From CBDFKB01 sp965248715 (GTDB taxonomy: Bacteria; Pseudomonadota; Alphaproteobacteria; Rhizobiales; Rhizobiaceae): DNA of 64,000 nt. This document shows positions 25,577 through 33,931 of the stretch, piece after piece. The notes under the pieces were generated by a model. That model did no database searches. It was not told the origin of the DNA and was given only the letters and a program-made list of their open reading frames with translations. Position numbers and translations under genes: made by a program. The first letter of the stretch is position 1, and each line of letters begins with the position of its first letter. The DNA is taken from the NCBI GenBank assembly GCA_965248715.1, contig CBDFKB010000007.1, forward strand, positions 558,001 through 622,000. The letters run 5' to 3'.

Positions 25577-26137
25577 GTGGCACAATCGGCTTCTATATCT
25601 TCAAGCGTGGCAGAGCGATATGCCGCCGCCCTGTTTGAATTGTCAGTTTCTGAAGGCAAGCTTGATGATATTGAGCGTGATCTTGACCGTTTTGATGGTC
25701 TTTTGCGCGGCAGCGACGATCTGATGCGGTTGGTACGTTCACCGGTATTTTCAACCAAGGAACAGTCGCGAGCCGTTGGCGCGGTACTCGATAAGGCTAA
25801 GATTACTGGCATGGTCGGTAATTTTGTGCGGGTTGTCGCCGCCAATCGCCGGCTATTCGTGATGCCGCGCATGCTTGCCGCATTTCGCGAAAAACTCGCC
25901 CAACACCGTGGTGAGGTAACCGCTGAGGTTACTGTTGCCCACGCCCTAACCGCCGTGCAGCAAAAACAACTGCAATCGGCTCTAAAAGATGTGGTCGGCA
26001 AGGATGTTTCGATTGCTGAAACCGTCGACCCAACCATTCTCGGCGGTTTGATCGTCAAGATTGGTTCGCGGCAGATCGATACCTCGATCCGCACCAAACT
26101 TTCTTCGCTCAAGCTTGCACTCAAAGAGGTCGGCTGA
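25577..26137 (+). CDS. atpH: F1Fo ATP synthase subunit delta
   Basis: Part of the peripheral stalk joining F1 to the membrane sector. The 186-residue protein has the OSCP/delta fold signature: AERYAAALFELSVSEGKLDDIE near the N-terminus and the C-terminal DPTILGGLIVKIGSRQIDTSIRTKLSSL. I start it at the GTG at 25577 (VAQSASISSS); the frame extends to 25541 without a clear ribosome site. It is the first gene of the F1 operon atpHAGDC; the Fo genes are absent here, as usual in alphaproteobacteria where atpIBEF lie elsewhere. Its stop overlaps the atpA start by one base (TGATG). Confidence 0.96.
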   Translation: MAQSASISSSVAERYAAALFELSVSEGKLDDIERDLDRFDGLLRGSDDLMRLVRSPVFSTKEQSRAVGAVLDKAKITGMVGNFVRVVAANRRLFVMPRMLAAFREKLAQHRGEVTAEVTVAHALTAVQQKQLQSALKDVVGKDVSIAETVDPTILGGLIVKIGSRQIDTSIRTKLSSLKLALKEVG

Positions 26138-27666
26138 TGGATATTCGTGCCGCGGAAATTTCCGCAATTCTAAAAGACCAGATCAAAAACTTCGGCGCTG
26201 AGGCCGAAGTCGCGGAAGTCGGCCAAGTGCTGTCTGTCGGCGATGGCATTGCCAGGGTCTACGGCCTTGACAATGTGCAGGCCGGCGAACTGGTTGAGTT
26301 TCCTGGCGGCACCGCCGGCATGGCACTCAATTTGGAAGCCGATAATGTCGGCGTGGTGATATTTGGCTCCGACCGCGACATCAAAGAGGGCGACACCGTT
26401 AAACGGACCGGCTCGATTGTTGATACGCCAATCGGCAAGGAATTGCTCGGCCGGGTGGTGGATGCGCTGGGCAATCCGATCGACGGCAAGGGCCCGATCA
26501 ACGCCAAACAACGTTCCCGGGTCGACGTCAAGGCGCCGGGTATCATTCCGCGCAAATCGGTACACGAGCCGATGTCCACCGGGCTGAAAGCGATTGACGC
26601 CCTGATCCCGATCGGCCGCGGCCAACGCGAATTGATCATCGGCGATCGGCAAACCGGTAAAACCGCGATCATTCTCGACACTTTCCTCAATCAAAGACCG
26701 GTGCATGAGGCCGGCGACGAAGACGCCAAACTTTATTGTATCTACGTCGCCGTTGGCCAGAAACGCTCAACCGTCGCCCAATTCGTCAAAGTGTTGGAAG
26801 AACGCGGCGCGCTTGAATATTCGATTATTGTCGCCGCCACCGCTTCCGATCCGGCACCGATGCAGTTCCTAGCACCATTTACCGCCTGCACCATGGGCGA
26901 ATATTTCCGCGACAACGGCATGCATGCCCTAATCGCCTATGATGATCTGTCGAAACAAGCGGTTGCCTATCGCCAGATGTCCCTGTTACTGCGCCGTCCG
27001 CCTGGCCGTGAAGCGTTCCCAGGCGACGTTTTCTACCTGCACTCGCGGCTGTTGGAGCGGGCTGCAAAACTAAATGAAGACAATGGTAAGGGTTCGTTGA
27101 CCGCTTTGCCGGTGATCGAGACCCAGGCCAACGACGTTTCCGCCTATATTCCGACCAATGTGATTTCGATCACCGACGGGCAGATCTTTTTGGAGACCGA
27201 TCTGTTTTACCAGGGCATTCGCCCAGCGGTTAACGTTGGACTTTCAGTGTCGCGGGTCGGCTCAGCGGCCCAGGTCAAAGCCATGAAACAAGTCGCCGGA
27301 TCGATCAAAGGTGAATTGGCGCAATACCGCGAAATGGCGGCATTTGCCCAGTTCGGCTCGGACCTGGATGCCGCGACCCAGCGCCTGCTTAACCGTGGCG
27401 CTCGGTTGACCGAACTGTTGAAACAATCCCAGTTCTCGCCCCTGAAGACCGAAGAGCAAGTCTGCGTGATTTTTGCTGGGGTGAATGGTTTTCTTGACAA
27501 GTTGGCGGTTTCCGATGTTGGCCGGTTCGAACAGGGCCTGTTGTCTTCGCTAAGATCTGATCATGCCGATATGTTGGCGACGATCAGCAAGGAAGCCGCG
27601 CTAAGCGACGAGACCACGGACCGGCTCAAGTCTGCGGTCGAAGCATTTGCCAAAGGTTTCGCGTAA
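26137..27666 (+). CDS. atpA: F1Fo ATP synthase subunit alpha
   Basis: Non-catalytic nucleotide-binding subunit of the F1 hexamer. 509 residues, the standard length. Visible motifs are the beta-barrel start VLSVGDGIARVYGLDNVQAGE, Walker A GDRQTGKTAIILDTFL (about 169-184), the alpha signature PAVNVGLSVSRVGSAAQ (about 366) and the conserved Arg of the SRVGS stretch that reaches into the catalytic site. It follows atpH with a one-base overlap and precedes atpG by 35 bases. Nothing unusual. Confidence 0.98.
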   Translation: MDIRAAEISAILKDQIKNFGAEAEVAEVGQVLSVGDGIARVYGLDNVQAGELVEFPGGTAGMALNLEADNVGVVIFGSDRDIKEGDTVKRTGSIVDTPIGKELLGRVVDALGNPIDGKGPINAKQRSRVDVKAPGIIPRKSVHEPMSTGLKAIDALIPIGRGQRELIIGDRQTGKTAIILDTFLNQRPVHEAGDEDAKLYCIYVAVGQKRSTVAQFVKVLEERGALEYSIIVAATASDPAPMQFLAPFTACTMGEYFRDNGMHALIAYDDLSKQAVAYRQMSLLLRRPPGREAFPGDVFYLHSRLLERAAKLNEDNGKGSLTALPVIETQANDVSAYIPTNVISITDGQIFLETDLFYQGIRPAVNVGLSVSRVGSAAQVKAMKQVAGSIKGELAQYREMAAFAQFGSDLDAATQRLLNRGARLTELLKQSQFSPLKTEEQVCVIFAGVNGFLDKLAVSDVGRFEQGLLSSLRSDHADMLATISKEAALSDETTDRLKSAVEAFAKGFA

Positions 27667-27701
27667 GCCAGTAGCGTCCGCGCTGAACGTCGGGAGATAT
27701 A

Positions 27702-28589
27702 ATGCCGTCACTTAAGGATCTCAGGAACCGGATCGCGTCGGTCAAAGCGACGCAAAAGATCACCAAGGCGATGCAGATGGTGGCGGCGGCGAAACTTCGC
27801 CGTGCCCAAACCGCTGCCGAAGCGGCCCGGCCCTATTCCAGCCGCATGGATGCGGTGCTGGCCAATCTTTCCGCTTCGCTTGGCGACAACGCCGAAGGCG
27901 GTCCGGCCTTAATGGTTGGTACTGGCAAGGATGATACCCATTTGCTGATCGTGGCCACCGCCGAGCGCGGCCTGTGCGGTGGGTTTAATTCCTCGATCGC
28001 CCGCCTTGCCCGCGAACAGGCCCGCAAACTGATCGCAGAAAACAAGACCGTGAAAATCTTGTGCATCGGCCGCAAGGGTTTTGAGGCGCTGAAAACTGAA
28101 TTCGGCTCGCGGATTGTCGACACAGTCTTGCTTAGAGACATCAAGAACGTGGCTTACAAGGATGCCGATACGATTGGCTCCAAAATATTGGATTTGTTCG
28201 ACGAAGGCAGCTTTGATGTCGCGACCTTGTATTATTCCCGCTTCAAATCGGTGATCAGTCAGATTCCGACCGCGCAGCAGATCATCCCGCCGCAAATTGG
28301 TGGCAAAGACGGCGATGAGCCGGCAGGTTCCGATGGGTTTTACGAATATGAACCTGAAGAGCAGGAAATTCTCGATGATTTGTTGCCGCGCAACATTACG
28401 GTACAGATTTTCCGGGCACTTTTGGAAAACGCCGCCTCCGAACAGGGCGCGCGCATGTCGGCAATGGACAGCGCCACCCGCAATGCCGGGGAAATGATCG
28501 ACAAGCTGACGATTTCCTACAACCGGCAGCGCCAAGCGCAGATCACCAAAGAACTGATTGAAATCATTTCCGGCGCCGAAGCGCTGTAG
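27702..28589 (+). CDS. atpG: F1Fo ATP synthase subunit gamma
   Basis: The central rotor shaft of F1. 295 residues with the N-terminal MPSLKDLRNRIASVKATQKI and TKAMQMVAAAKLRRAQ, and the C-terminal ARMSAMDSATRNAGEMIDKL with YNRQRQAQITKELIEI, which form the coiled coil inside the alpha3beta3 ring. The middle Rossmann-like domain contains TAERGLCGGFNSSIAR. Length and motifs are normal for alphaproteobacteria. It starts behind CGGGAGATATA and is followed by atpD after 25 bases. Confidence 0.97.
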   Translation: MPSLKDLRNRIASVKATQKITKAMQMVAAAKLRRAQTAAEAARPYSSRMDAVLANLSASLGDNAEGGPALMVGTGKDDTHLLIVATAERGLCGGFNSSIARLAREQARKLIAENKTVKILCIGRKGFEALKTEFGSRIVDTVLLRDIKNVAYKDADTIGSKILDLFDEGSFDVATLYYSRFKSVISQIPTAQQIIPPQIGGKDGDEPAGSDGFYEYEPEEQEILDDLLPRNITVQIFRALLENAASEQGARMSAMDSATRNAGEMIDKLTISYNRQRQAQITKELIEIISGAEAL

Positions 28590-28614
28590 AGCACGTTGAG
28601 AGGGTCAAGGACAA

Positions 28615-30084
28615 ATGGCTAAAGCGACCACTAAAAAAGCACCAACGAAGAAGGCCAAAACTGTGGCCAGTGTCGTCGGTAGGGTAAAACAGGTGATCGG
28701 CGCCGTTGTTGACGTGCAGTTCGACGAGCATCTACCAGCAATTCTCAATGCGCTGGAAACCGACAATGGTGGCAACCGGCTGATTCTTGAGGTCGCCCAG
28801 CACCTTGGCGAAAATACCGTGCGCACAATCGCAATGGATTCGTCCGAAGGTCTGGTGCGCGGCCAAGAAGTAGCCGATACCGGCCAACCGATCGCTGTAC
28901 CGGTTGGCGATGAAACCCTTGGCCGGATTATCAACGTGATCGGGGAGCCGGTCGACGAAGTGGGCCCGATTAACCACAAGGAAACCCGGGCGATCCACCA
29001 ACCGGCGCCGGATTTCGTTGATCAGTCGACCGATGCGGAAATTCTCGAAACCGGCATTAAGGTGGTTGATTTGTTGGCGCCTTATGCCAAGGGCGGCAAG
29101 ATCGGCTTGTTTGGCGGTGCCGGAGTTGGCAAGACCGTGTTGATCATGGAACTGATCAACAACGTCGCCAAGGCGCATGGCGGCTATTCGGTGTTTGCCG
29201 GCGTTGGCGAACGGACCCGCGAAGGCAACGACCTTTATTGGGAAATGATTGAATCCGGAGTTAATGTCGAGGGTGGCGGCGAAGGCTCGAAATGCGCGCT
29301 GATCTACGGCCAGATGAACGAGCCGCCAGGCGCCCGCGCCCGGGTTGGCCTGTCTGGTCTCACGGTTGCCGAACATTTCCGCGACCAGGGCCAGGACGTG
29401 CTGTTCTTCGTCGACAATATCTTCCGGTTTACCCAAGCCGGTTCCGAAGTCTCGGCTCTACTCGGCCGCATACCGTCGGCGGTCGGCTATCAGCCGACGC
29501 TTGCAACCGACATGGGCACCCTACAAGAGCGCATTACCACCACCAATAAGGGATCGATTACATCAGTGCAGGCGATTTACGTGCCAGCCGATGATTTGAC
29601 CGATCCGGCGCCGGCGACCTCGTTCGCCCACCTCGATGCCACCACCGTATTGAGCCGCGGTATTGCCGAAAAAGGCATTTATCCGGCGGTCGACCCGCTT
29701 GATTCGACCTCACGCATGTTGGACCCGATCGTGCTGGGCGAAGAGCATTACAATTGCGCACGCCAGGTGCAGGAAATCTTGCAGCGCTATAAGGCATTGC
29801 AGGACATCATCGCCATTCTCGGCATGGACGAATTGTCGGAAGAAGATAAAATTGCGGTCGCCCGGGCTCGCAAGATTGAGCGTTTTTTGAGTCAACCGTT
29901 CTATGTTGCTGAAGTCTTTACCGGTTCGCCGGGCAAATTGGTCTCGCTGGAAGACACGATCAAGGGCTTTAGAGGCTTGGTCGATGGCGATTATGACCAT
30001 CTGCCAGAGGCGGCGTTTTACATGGTTGGTTCGATCGATGAGGCGGTTGAAAAGGCCGAACGTCTGGCAACCGAGGCGGCATAG
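28615..30084 (+). CDS. atpD: F1Fo ATP synthase subunit beta
   Basis: Catalytic subunit. 489 residues with Walker A GGAGVGKTVLIMELI (about 168-182), the GERTREGNDLYWEM segment bearing the catalytic glutamate, Walker B VLFFVDNIFRFTQAG and the beta signature PAVDPLDSTSRMLDP. A short N-terminal Lys/Ala/Thr-rich extension (residues 2-20, KATTKKAPTKKAKTVAS) precedes the usual start of the fold; such extensions are common in this class. The next gene, a small Cys protein, begins five bases after the stop. Confidence 0.98.
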   Translation: MAKATTKKAPTKKAKTVASVVGRVKQVIGAVVDVQFDEHLPAILNALETDNGGNRLILEVAQHLGENTVRTIAMDSSEGLVRGQEVADTGQPIAVPVGDETLGRIINVIGEPVDEVGPINHKETRAIHQPAPDFVDQSTDAEILETGIKVVDLLAPYAKGGKIGLFGGAGVGKTVLIMELINNVAKAHGGYSVFAGVGERTREGNDLYWEMIESGVNVEGGGEGSKCALIYGQMNEPPGARARVGLSGLTVAEHFRDQGQDVLFFVDNIFRFTQAGSEVSALLGRIPSAVGYQPTLATDMGTLQERITTTNKGSITSVQAIYVPADDLTDPAPATSFAHLDATTVLSRGIAEKGIYPAVDPLDSTSRMLDPIVLGEEHYNCARQVQEILQRYKALQDIIAILGMDELSEEDKIAVARARKIERFLSQPFYVAEVFTGSPGKLVSLEDTIKGFRGLVDGDYDHLPEAAFYMVGSIDEAVEKAERLATEAA

Positions 30085-30089
30085 CCGAT

Positions 30090-30281
30090 ATGACCATCGC
30101 AACGGCGGAAAAATTGGCGATCAACGATGTTTACCCCTGGTCGGGTAAGCCGGTCAGTAATGATTCGCTAACCAGTTACCGTGGCCAGACCGTCGGCTTT
30201 TGTAATCCCGGCTGCCGCGACAAATTTGAAGCGGCGACCGCTGCATTCGATGCGGTGATCGACCGCAGGACACAGGACTAG
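30090..30281 (+). CDS. small Cys-containing protein between atpD and atpC (YHS/TRASH-like)
   Basis: A 63-residue protein: an N-terminal segment ending YPWSGKPVSNDSLTSYRGQT, then VGFCNPGCRDKFEAATAAFD and a short charged tail. The C-x3-C next to aromatic residues and the DKFEAA helix recall the metal-binding YHS/TRASH fold, where a Cys pair and an aromatic core bind a metal ion. It starts 5 bases after atpD and ends 4 bases before atpC, so it should be translated with the F1 genes. That position is not part of the standard operon. Similar tiny proteins are sometimes mis-annotated as glutathione S-transferase. The function is unknown; the metal-binding idea is an inference from pattern. Confidence 0.7.
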   Translation: MTIATAEKLAINDVYPWSGKPVSNDSLTSYRGQTVGFCNPGCRDKFEAATAAFDAVIDRRTQD

Positions 30282-30285
30282 AGCC

Positions 30286-30687
30286 ATGGCTGACCCGTTT
30301 ACCTTCGAACTGGTGTCCCCCGAAAACCTATTGGTTTCTGGTGCGGCAATCGAGGTATTGGTGCCGGGTACCGAAGGCTATTTCACGGTGCTAAGTAACC
30401 ATGCGCCGGTGATGTCGACGGTTAAACCCGGTGTGGTCGAAGCCAAAATGGCATCAGGCGACCATGCTCGCTATTTTGTGCGCGGTGGTTTCGTCGATGT
30501 GACGCCAGATGGCTGCACCTTGTTGGCGGAATATGCCACCAATGTCGAAGATATCGATATTGGCGTGCTCGATCAGCAAATAAAAAACGCCGAAGAAGAT
30601 GTCGGCGACGCCGATAGCGGCCCGAAGCGCGACAAGGCGCAACTGGCGCTCGATCAGCTGCGGGAAGTGCGCACCGCACTGGCCTGA
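30286..30687 (+). CDS. atpC: F1Fo ATP synthase subunit epsilon
   Basis: Regulatory subunit bound to the gamma foot. 133 residues: the beta-sandwich domain (FTFELVSPENLLVSGAAIEV, VPGTEGYFTVLSNHAPVMST, FVRGGFVDVTPDGCTLLAEY) and a C-terminal helical hairpin (about 88-133). Starts at ATG 30286, four bases after the small Cys gene. The C-terminal hairpin is acidic (NAEEDVGDADSGPKRDKAQ), as in other alphaproteobacteria. Element R1e begins nine bases beyond the stop and may end the operon transcript. Confidence 0.95.
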   Translation: MADPFTFELVSPENLLVSGAAIEVLVPGTEGYFTVLSNHAPVMSTVKPGVVEAKMASGDHARYFVRGGFVDVTPDGCTLLAEYATNVEDIDIGVLDQQIKNAEEDVGDADSGPKRDKAQLALDQLREVRTALA

Positions 30688-30695
30688 CGTTTTCG

Positions 30696-30800
30696 CTAGA
30701 GCGTGTCACCCAAAAGTGGGTACCGGTTTTGGGAAAATGACACGCATAAACAATCAGATAGCGCGACGAAGCTATTCCAACGCTTGGTGACAAGCGCTAG
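30696..30800 (+). repeat. R1e palindromic element
   Basis: Well preserved copy with CTAG at both ends, immediately after atpC. It contains the 5' hairpin (GCGTGTCACCC ... TGACACGC) and the ACGCTTGGTGACAAGCG right half. Confidence 0.9.
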
Positions 30801-31211
30801 CGATACCGCTATACAATTTTCACTAACATTCGCTGTCCAAAAGACCGCCGTTTGCCAGGCTGCGGCAACAATTCATATTCGCAATTGGAAATACATATAT
30901 TCCGATTGTCAGGATTTCACGTATTCTCACTTTTTTTGCTGTAATTGCATTCCTGTTTAATACTAATATCATTCTGAGATTAATTCATGTTAATAATCAA
31001 TTAGTTAGTGATATGTTGTGAAAGAGCAATGTAACCTACTGACATTTGAAATTAAATCCATCATTCGATCCCGGTCGTCGAATGAAAGTCATGAGCGAAA
31101 CAAGGCCGGCGTGCAAAAAGACGCCTTAAAACGTGAAGATATCAGTTCCCTAAGCCGGTCTTTCGGAAAGCGGCCGTTGTCGCCAGAAAGCTTCGGCGTC
31201 AGTGAGGATAC
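30801..31211. other. AT-rich intergenic stretch
   Basis: 411 bases downstream of the atp operon, markedly more AT-rich than the neighbourhood for the first ~250 bases (for example CATATATTCCGATTGTCAGG, TTAATAATCAATTAGTTAG). Only a doubtful small ORF (31018-31257) is seen. It may be horizontally acquired or a regulatory spacer. Confidence 0.4.
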
Positions 31212-31257
31212 TCAAAGCGATTCATTAACCGACGACACCCACGCCACTACCCTTTGA
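31018..31257 (+). CDS. doubtful 79-residue ORF
   Basis: A hydrophilic, Ser/Arg/Lys-rich frame that starts at GTG with no obvious ribosome site and whose 3' end runs 46 bases into the rppH gene on the other strand. No family is recognised. The AT-rich base composition of its first half differs from the neighbours, which might mean transfer or simply non-coding DNA. Confidence 0.2.
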   Translation: MKEQCNLLTFEIKSIIRSRSSNESHERNKAGVQKDALKREDISSLSRSFGKRPLSPESFGVSEDTQSDSLTDDTHATTL

Positions 31258-31742
31258 TATTGTTCGCGTTTGAAGGCCACTACCAGGTTCGGCAAATCTG
31301 CCGGATCGACCCAGCGCCAATCAGTAAATTCTGCCGGCTCATCCACATGGATGGCTGAGATGTCGAATTCGTCGTCGCGGCCGAGAAACCGAAACAGTAG
31401 CCATCTTTGTTTTTGACCACGAAACGGCGCCAGTTTGTGATCGGAATCGGGGCTGGGAATCGGGAAATCATAGTTCCACCAGCAATTGCTGCTGGCGATC
31501 AAGCGCACTGAATGGGCCCCGGTTTCCTCAAACAATTCACGTTTTCCGGCCGTGACAATATCCTCGTTTGCATCGATGCCACCTTGCGGCATTTGCCATT
31601 CACGGCCAGGCTCAACGATTTCCGGCCCGCTATTAGAACTCTTTCCAACCCATACCATTCCGCCGGAATTGACCAGGAATATCCCCACATTGGCGCGCCA
31701 CGGCAGACCGTCGCGCCAATCCGGCTGCGGCGACTTGCTCAT
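31212..31742 (-). CDS. rppH: RNA pyrophosphohydrolase RppH (Nudix), copy 1
   Basis: Removes pyrophosphate from the 5' end of transcripts and so triggers mRNA decay; members also act on diadenosine polyphosphates. 176 residues. The Nudix box is complete: GGIDANEDIVTAGKREL followed by FEETG (about 56-77), with the REL-EE metal ligands. WQMPQGG before it and the C-terminal WRWVDPADLPNLVVAFKREQY are typical of the RppH/NudH clade. It lies downstream of a second rppH on the same strand, separated by 391 bases holding two tandem R1 copies. Divergence between copies is considerable, so these are old paralogues. Confidence 0.88.
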   Translation of the reverse strand: MSKSPQPDWRDGLPWRANVGIFLVNSGGMVWVGKSSNSGPEIVEPGREWQMPQGGIDANEDIVTAGKRELFEETGAHSVRLIASSNCWWNYDFPIPSPDSDHKLAPFRGQKQRWLLFRFLGRDDEFDISAIHVDEPAEFTDWRWVDPADLPNLVVAFKREQYQRVVAWVSSVNESL

Positions 31743-32133
31743 GAATGGGTACTGCCAAAGAAACTTGCTATCGGCCTATTTGATTGCTGGAAATTGCTGG
31801 ATAAAACAGCCACCAAATTTTGCCTTCTGGATTTGTTGGAACAGGTTTGGGTAGATCTATACCGTCGCTCGTGACCCGTCTTCTTCAGAAGATAATATTG
31901 TGGCGGTCAAATGGGTCAATATTGAGTTTCTGGAGCGTGTCACCCAAAAGTGGGTACCGTTTTTAGGAAAAATGACACGCATAAACAAAAACATAGCGCG
32001 ACAAAGCTATTCCAACGCTTGGTGACAAGCGCTAGTGCGTGTCACCCAAAAGTGGGTACCGGTTTTGGGGAAAATGACACGCATAAACAAAAAGATAGCG
32101 CGATGAAGCTATTCCAACACTTCGTGACAAGCG
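31743..32133. other. intergenic region with tandem R1 elements
   Basis: 391 bases between the two rppH genes. R1f and R1g fill 31930-32137; 31743-31929 shows no gene. Confidence 0.5.
31930..32035 (+). repeat. R1f palindromic element
   Basis: Left end degenerate (CTGG instead of CTAG); right CTAG (32032-32035) is shared with R1g. Interior differs slightly (GGTACCGTTTTTAGG). Confidence 0.9.
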
Positions 32134-32137
32134 CTAG
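32032..32137 (+). repeat. R1g palindromic element, overlapping the rppH copy 2 stop codon
   Basis: Direct tandem neighbour of R1f in the same orientation. Its right CTAG (32134-32137) contains the TAG stop codon of the rppH gene read on the minus strand. Confidence 0.9.
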
Positions 32138-32652
32138 AGAGTAAGATGCTGGAAAATCCGCACCAGCTCGCGATAAACTGGCCGTTTGAATGGCACGATC
32201 AGGTCCGGCAGTTCGTTAATATCGACCCACTTCCACGCGTCAAACTCGGCTTTGTGACCGTCCGGCGGCGGGTTTATGGCAATTTCGTCTTCGCTGCCGA
32301 CAAAACGGTACGCGAACCATTTCTGGGTTTGGCCGCGAAATTTGCCCTTTAGGGCAAATCCGATCAGTTGGTCCGGCAAATCATAATTGATCCATTGCGG
32401 CGCTTCGCCAAGAAATTCAAGCGAGCGGATACCGGTTTCCTCAAAGAGTTCTCTTAGCGCTGCCGCACGCGGCTCTTCGCCATCATCGATACCTCCTTGC
32501 GGCATCTGCCATTGCAAAATTTGGTCCGTGGATTCAGCAGTGGTGACCCGGTGGCCAACCCAAACCAGGCCGTCGCCGTTTATCACCACGATGCCGGCGC
32601 TGCGCCGATAGGGCAATTTGCTTCCTGGCGGGTTCTTTATTGGTTCAGTCAT
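32134..32652 (-). CDS. rppH: RNA pyrophosphohydrolase RppH (Nudix), copy 2
   Basis: Second Nudix enzyme of the RppH clade, 172 residues from ATG 32652. Nudix box GGIDDGEEPRAAALREL plus FEETG (about 53-74), preceded by WQMPQGG, and the C-terminal WKWVDINELPDLIVPFKRPVY. It sits in the standard alphaproteobacterial position after yibQ, whose stop codon it overlaps by eight bases, so this copy is the likely orthologue of rppH in relatives and copy 1 the extra one. Its stop codon TAG is formed by the CTAG of repeat R1g, so the natural C-terminus may have been altered by the insertion. A frame extension to 32724 is discounted. Confidence 0.9.
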   Translation of the reverse strand: MTEPIKNPPGSKLPYRRSAGIVVINGDGLVWVGHRVTTAESTDQILQWQMPQGGIDDGEEPRAAALRELFEETGIRSLEFLGEAPQWINYDLPDQLIGFALKGKFRGQTQKWFAYRFVGSEDEIAINPPPDGHKAEFDAWKWVDINELPDLIVPFKRPVYRELVRIFQHLTL

Positions 32653-33832
32653 TATTTGTCGGGTCCTCAACCACCGCCGAAAATGGGGTGATTTCAATGC
32701 CGGCAGCTCCTGCCTTGCGGGCAAATTCTGCGATCAGTGCAATGGTTTCGGGGAATGCCGACGCTACGCCAATTGCGATACCGGTGCGTTTGGCTTCCCG
32801 TTCCAACCGACCAAGTTGGGTTATGATGTTTTTTCGCGTGCGCACCGCATCAATTAGCAAATCCGCCGAACGAAACGGCATCACCGCCGCCGCCGAGATT
32901 TCCGCAGAACGGTTGTTTGCAGCACTGCCGTCGTCAAGATAGGCCAGGCCGCGGCGGGCAATGTCATCAAATACCGGCTGCAATGCGGCCTGATCGGTGA
33001 CGAATTTGCCGCCAAGATAATTCATCACGCCGACGAAATTGGTGATCTTGCCCATCGCCCAATGAAGATTGTCGAGATTTTGTGCCGCAGCCACGCCAGT
33101 TCTAAGGGTCTCCGCGCCTGGGTTATTTTGCGGATAGCCATAGGGCTCCATCGGCACCTGCAGCAAAATTTCATGACCATCCTGGCGCGCCGATCGCGCC
33201 CAGCGTTTTAGGCTGTTGCCGTATGGAGAAAAGGCCAGGGTCACATTGGCCGGCAATTGTCTGATCGCTTGTTGACTGCCGGTCTGGCTGATGCCGATGC
33301 CACCGACCACGATCACCACCCGGGCAACTCCAAAATTGCCATCAGTATCGGGCGCCCTGGCGTAAACATCAAGCGGCCGGCGACCGTCCGCTGCGATCAC
33401 CGGCAATGGGCCGTGCGCGGAGGTTTCAACCAATGCCGGGTCCGGTAAATGGCTAAGCCGGTTTCGGCGTTGCCCGTCCCGTGAAATCGGTAGTGCGGTC
33501 ACCACCGGATCGGCAATTGCTCCGTCCGGCTGTAATTCCTGCAACCGTCCCACCGGCGCAGGTTTTGTTGCCGGCTGTAGCGCATCGTGCGAGCTTCTAA
33601 GCTCGCTGGCGCTAGAAGCCGGTTCTTTCAACTGCCGCGCCGGCGCGCCTTCGCTAAGACGCACTTTCAGCGTCGAACCATCGCCAGTATTGTCCGATAG
33701 GCCCAGGTATAGCCCGGTCGCGGCGGCCAAGATCAACAAAAATCCGGCACCGATAATTACCATACGCCGCACCGGACCGGCAAACATACCCGGACGTGCT
33801 CGGCCCAACGGTCTTGTCAGTTCACTGGTCAA
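32645..33832 (-). CDS. divergent polysaccharide deacetylase (YibQ family)
   Basis: An inner-membrane-anchored periplasmic protein. From TTG 33832 (GGAG eight bases upstream) it has ~395 residues: one transmembrane helix (about 25-45, MVIIGAGFLLILAAATGLYL), a low-complexity linker rich in Pro/Ala/Ser (about 50-150) and a C-terminal divergent polysaccharide deacetylase domain (ARVVIVVGGIGISQTGSQQA; GHEILLQVPMEPYGYP). The domain keeps the barrel motifs but not all NodB metal residues, as in YibQ. Upstream ctpA and envC form the usual cell-wall remodelling block. A start at 33865 (TTG) is the alternative. Enzymatic activity is unproven for the family. Confidence 0.88.
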   Translation of the reverse strand: MTSELTRPLGRARPGMFAGPVRRMVIIGAGFLLILAAATGLYLGLSDNTGDGSTLKVRLSEGAPARQLKEPASSASELRSSHDALQPATKPAPVGRLQELQPDGAIADPVVTALPISRDGQRRNRLSHLPDPALVETSAHGPLPVIAADGRRPLDVYARAPDTDGNFGVARVVIVVGGIGISQTGSQQAIRQLPANVTLAFSPYGNSLKRWARSARQDGHEILLQVPMEPYGYPQNNPGAETLRTGVAAAQNLDNLHWAMGKITNFVGVMNYLGGKFVTDQAALQPVFDDIARRGLAYLDDGSAANNRSAEISAAAVMPFRSADLLIDAVRTRKNIITQLGRLEREAKRTGIAIGVASAFPETIALIAEFARKAGAAGIEITPFSAVVEDPTNND

Positions 33833-33931
33833 TCCTCTTACTCCAAGAGCGCTGCGGATCGCCAACGAAACAATTGCAACTTCGAAACACGATCGGCAAT
33901 CGGATTTGCCTGCCGCCGTATCGCCGCCAAA

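Noticed and set aside
31930..32137. Two tandem R1 units considered as a CRISPR array
   Set aside because: Only two ~105-base copies with no spacers of uniform length, and the same unit is dispersed elsewhere.
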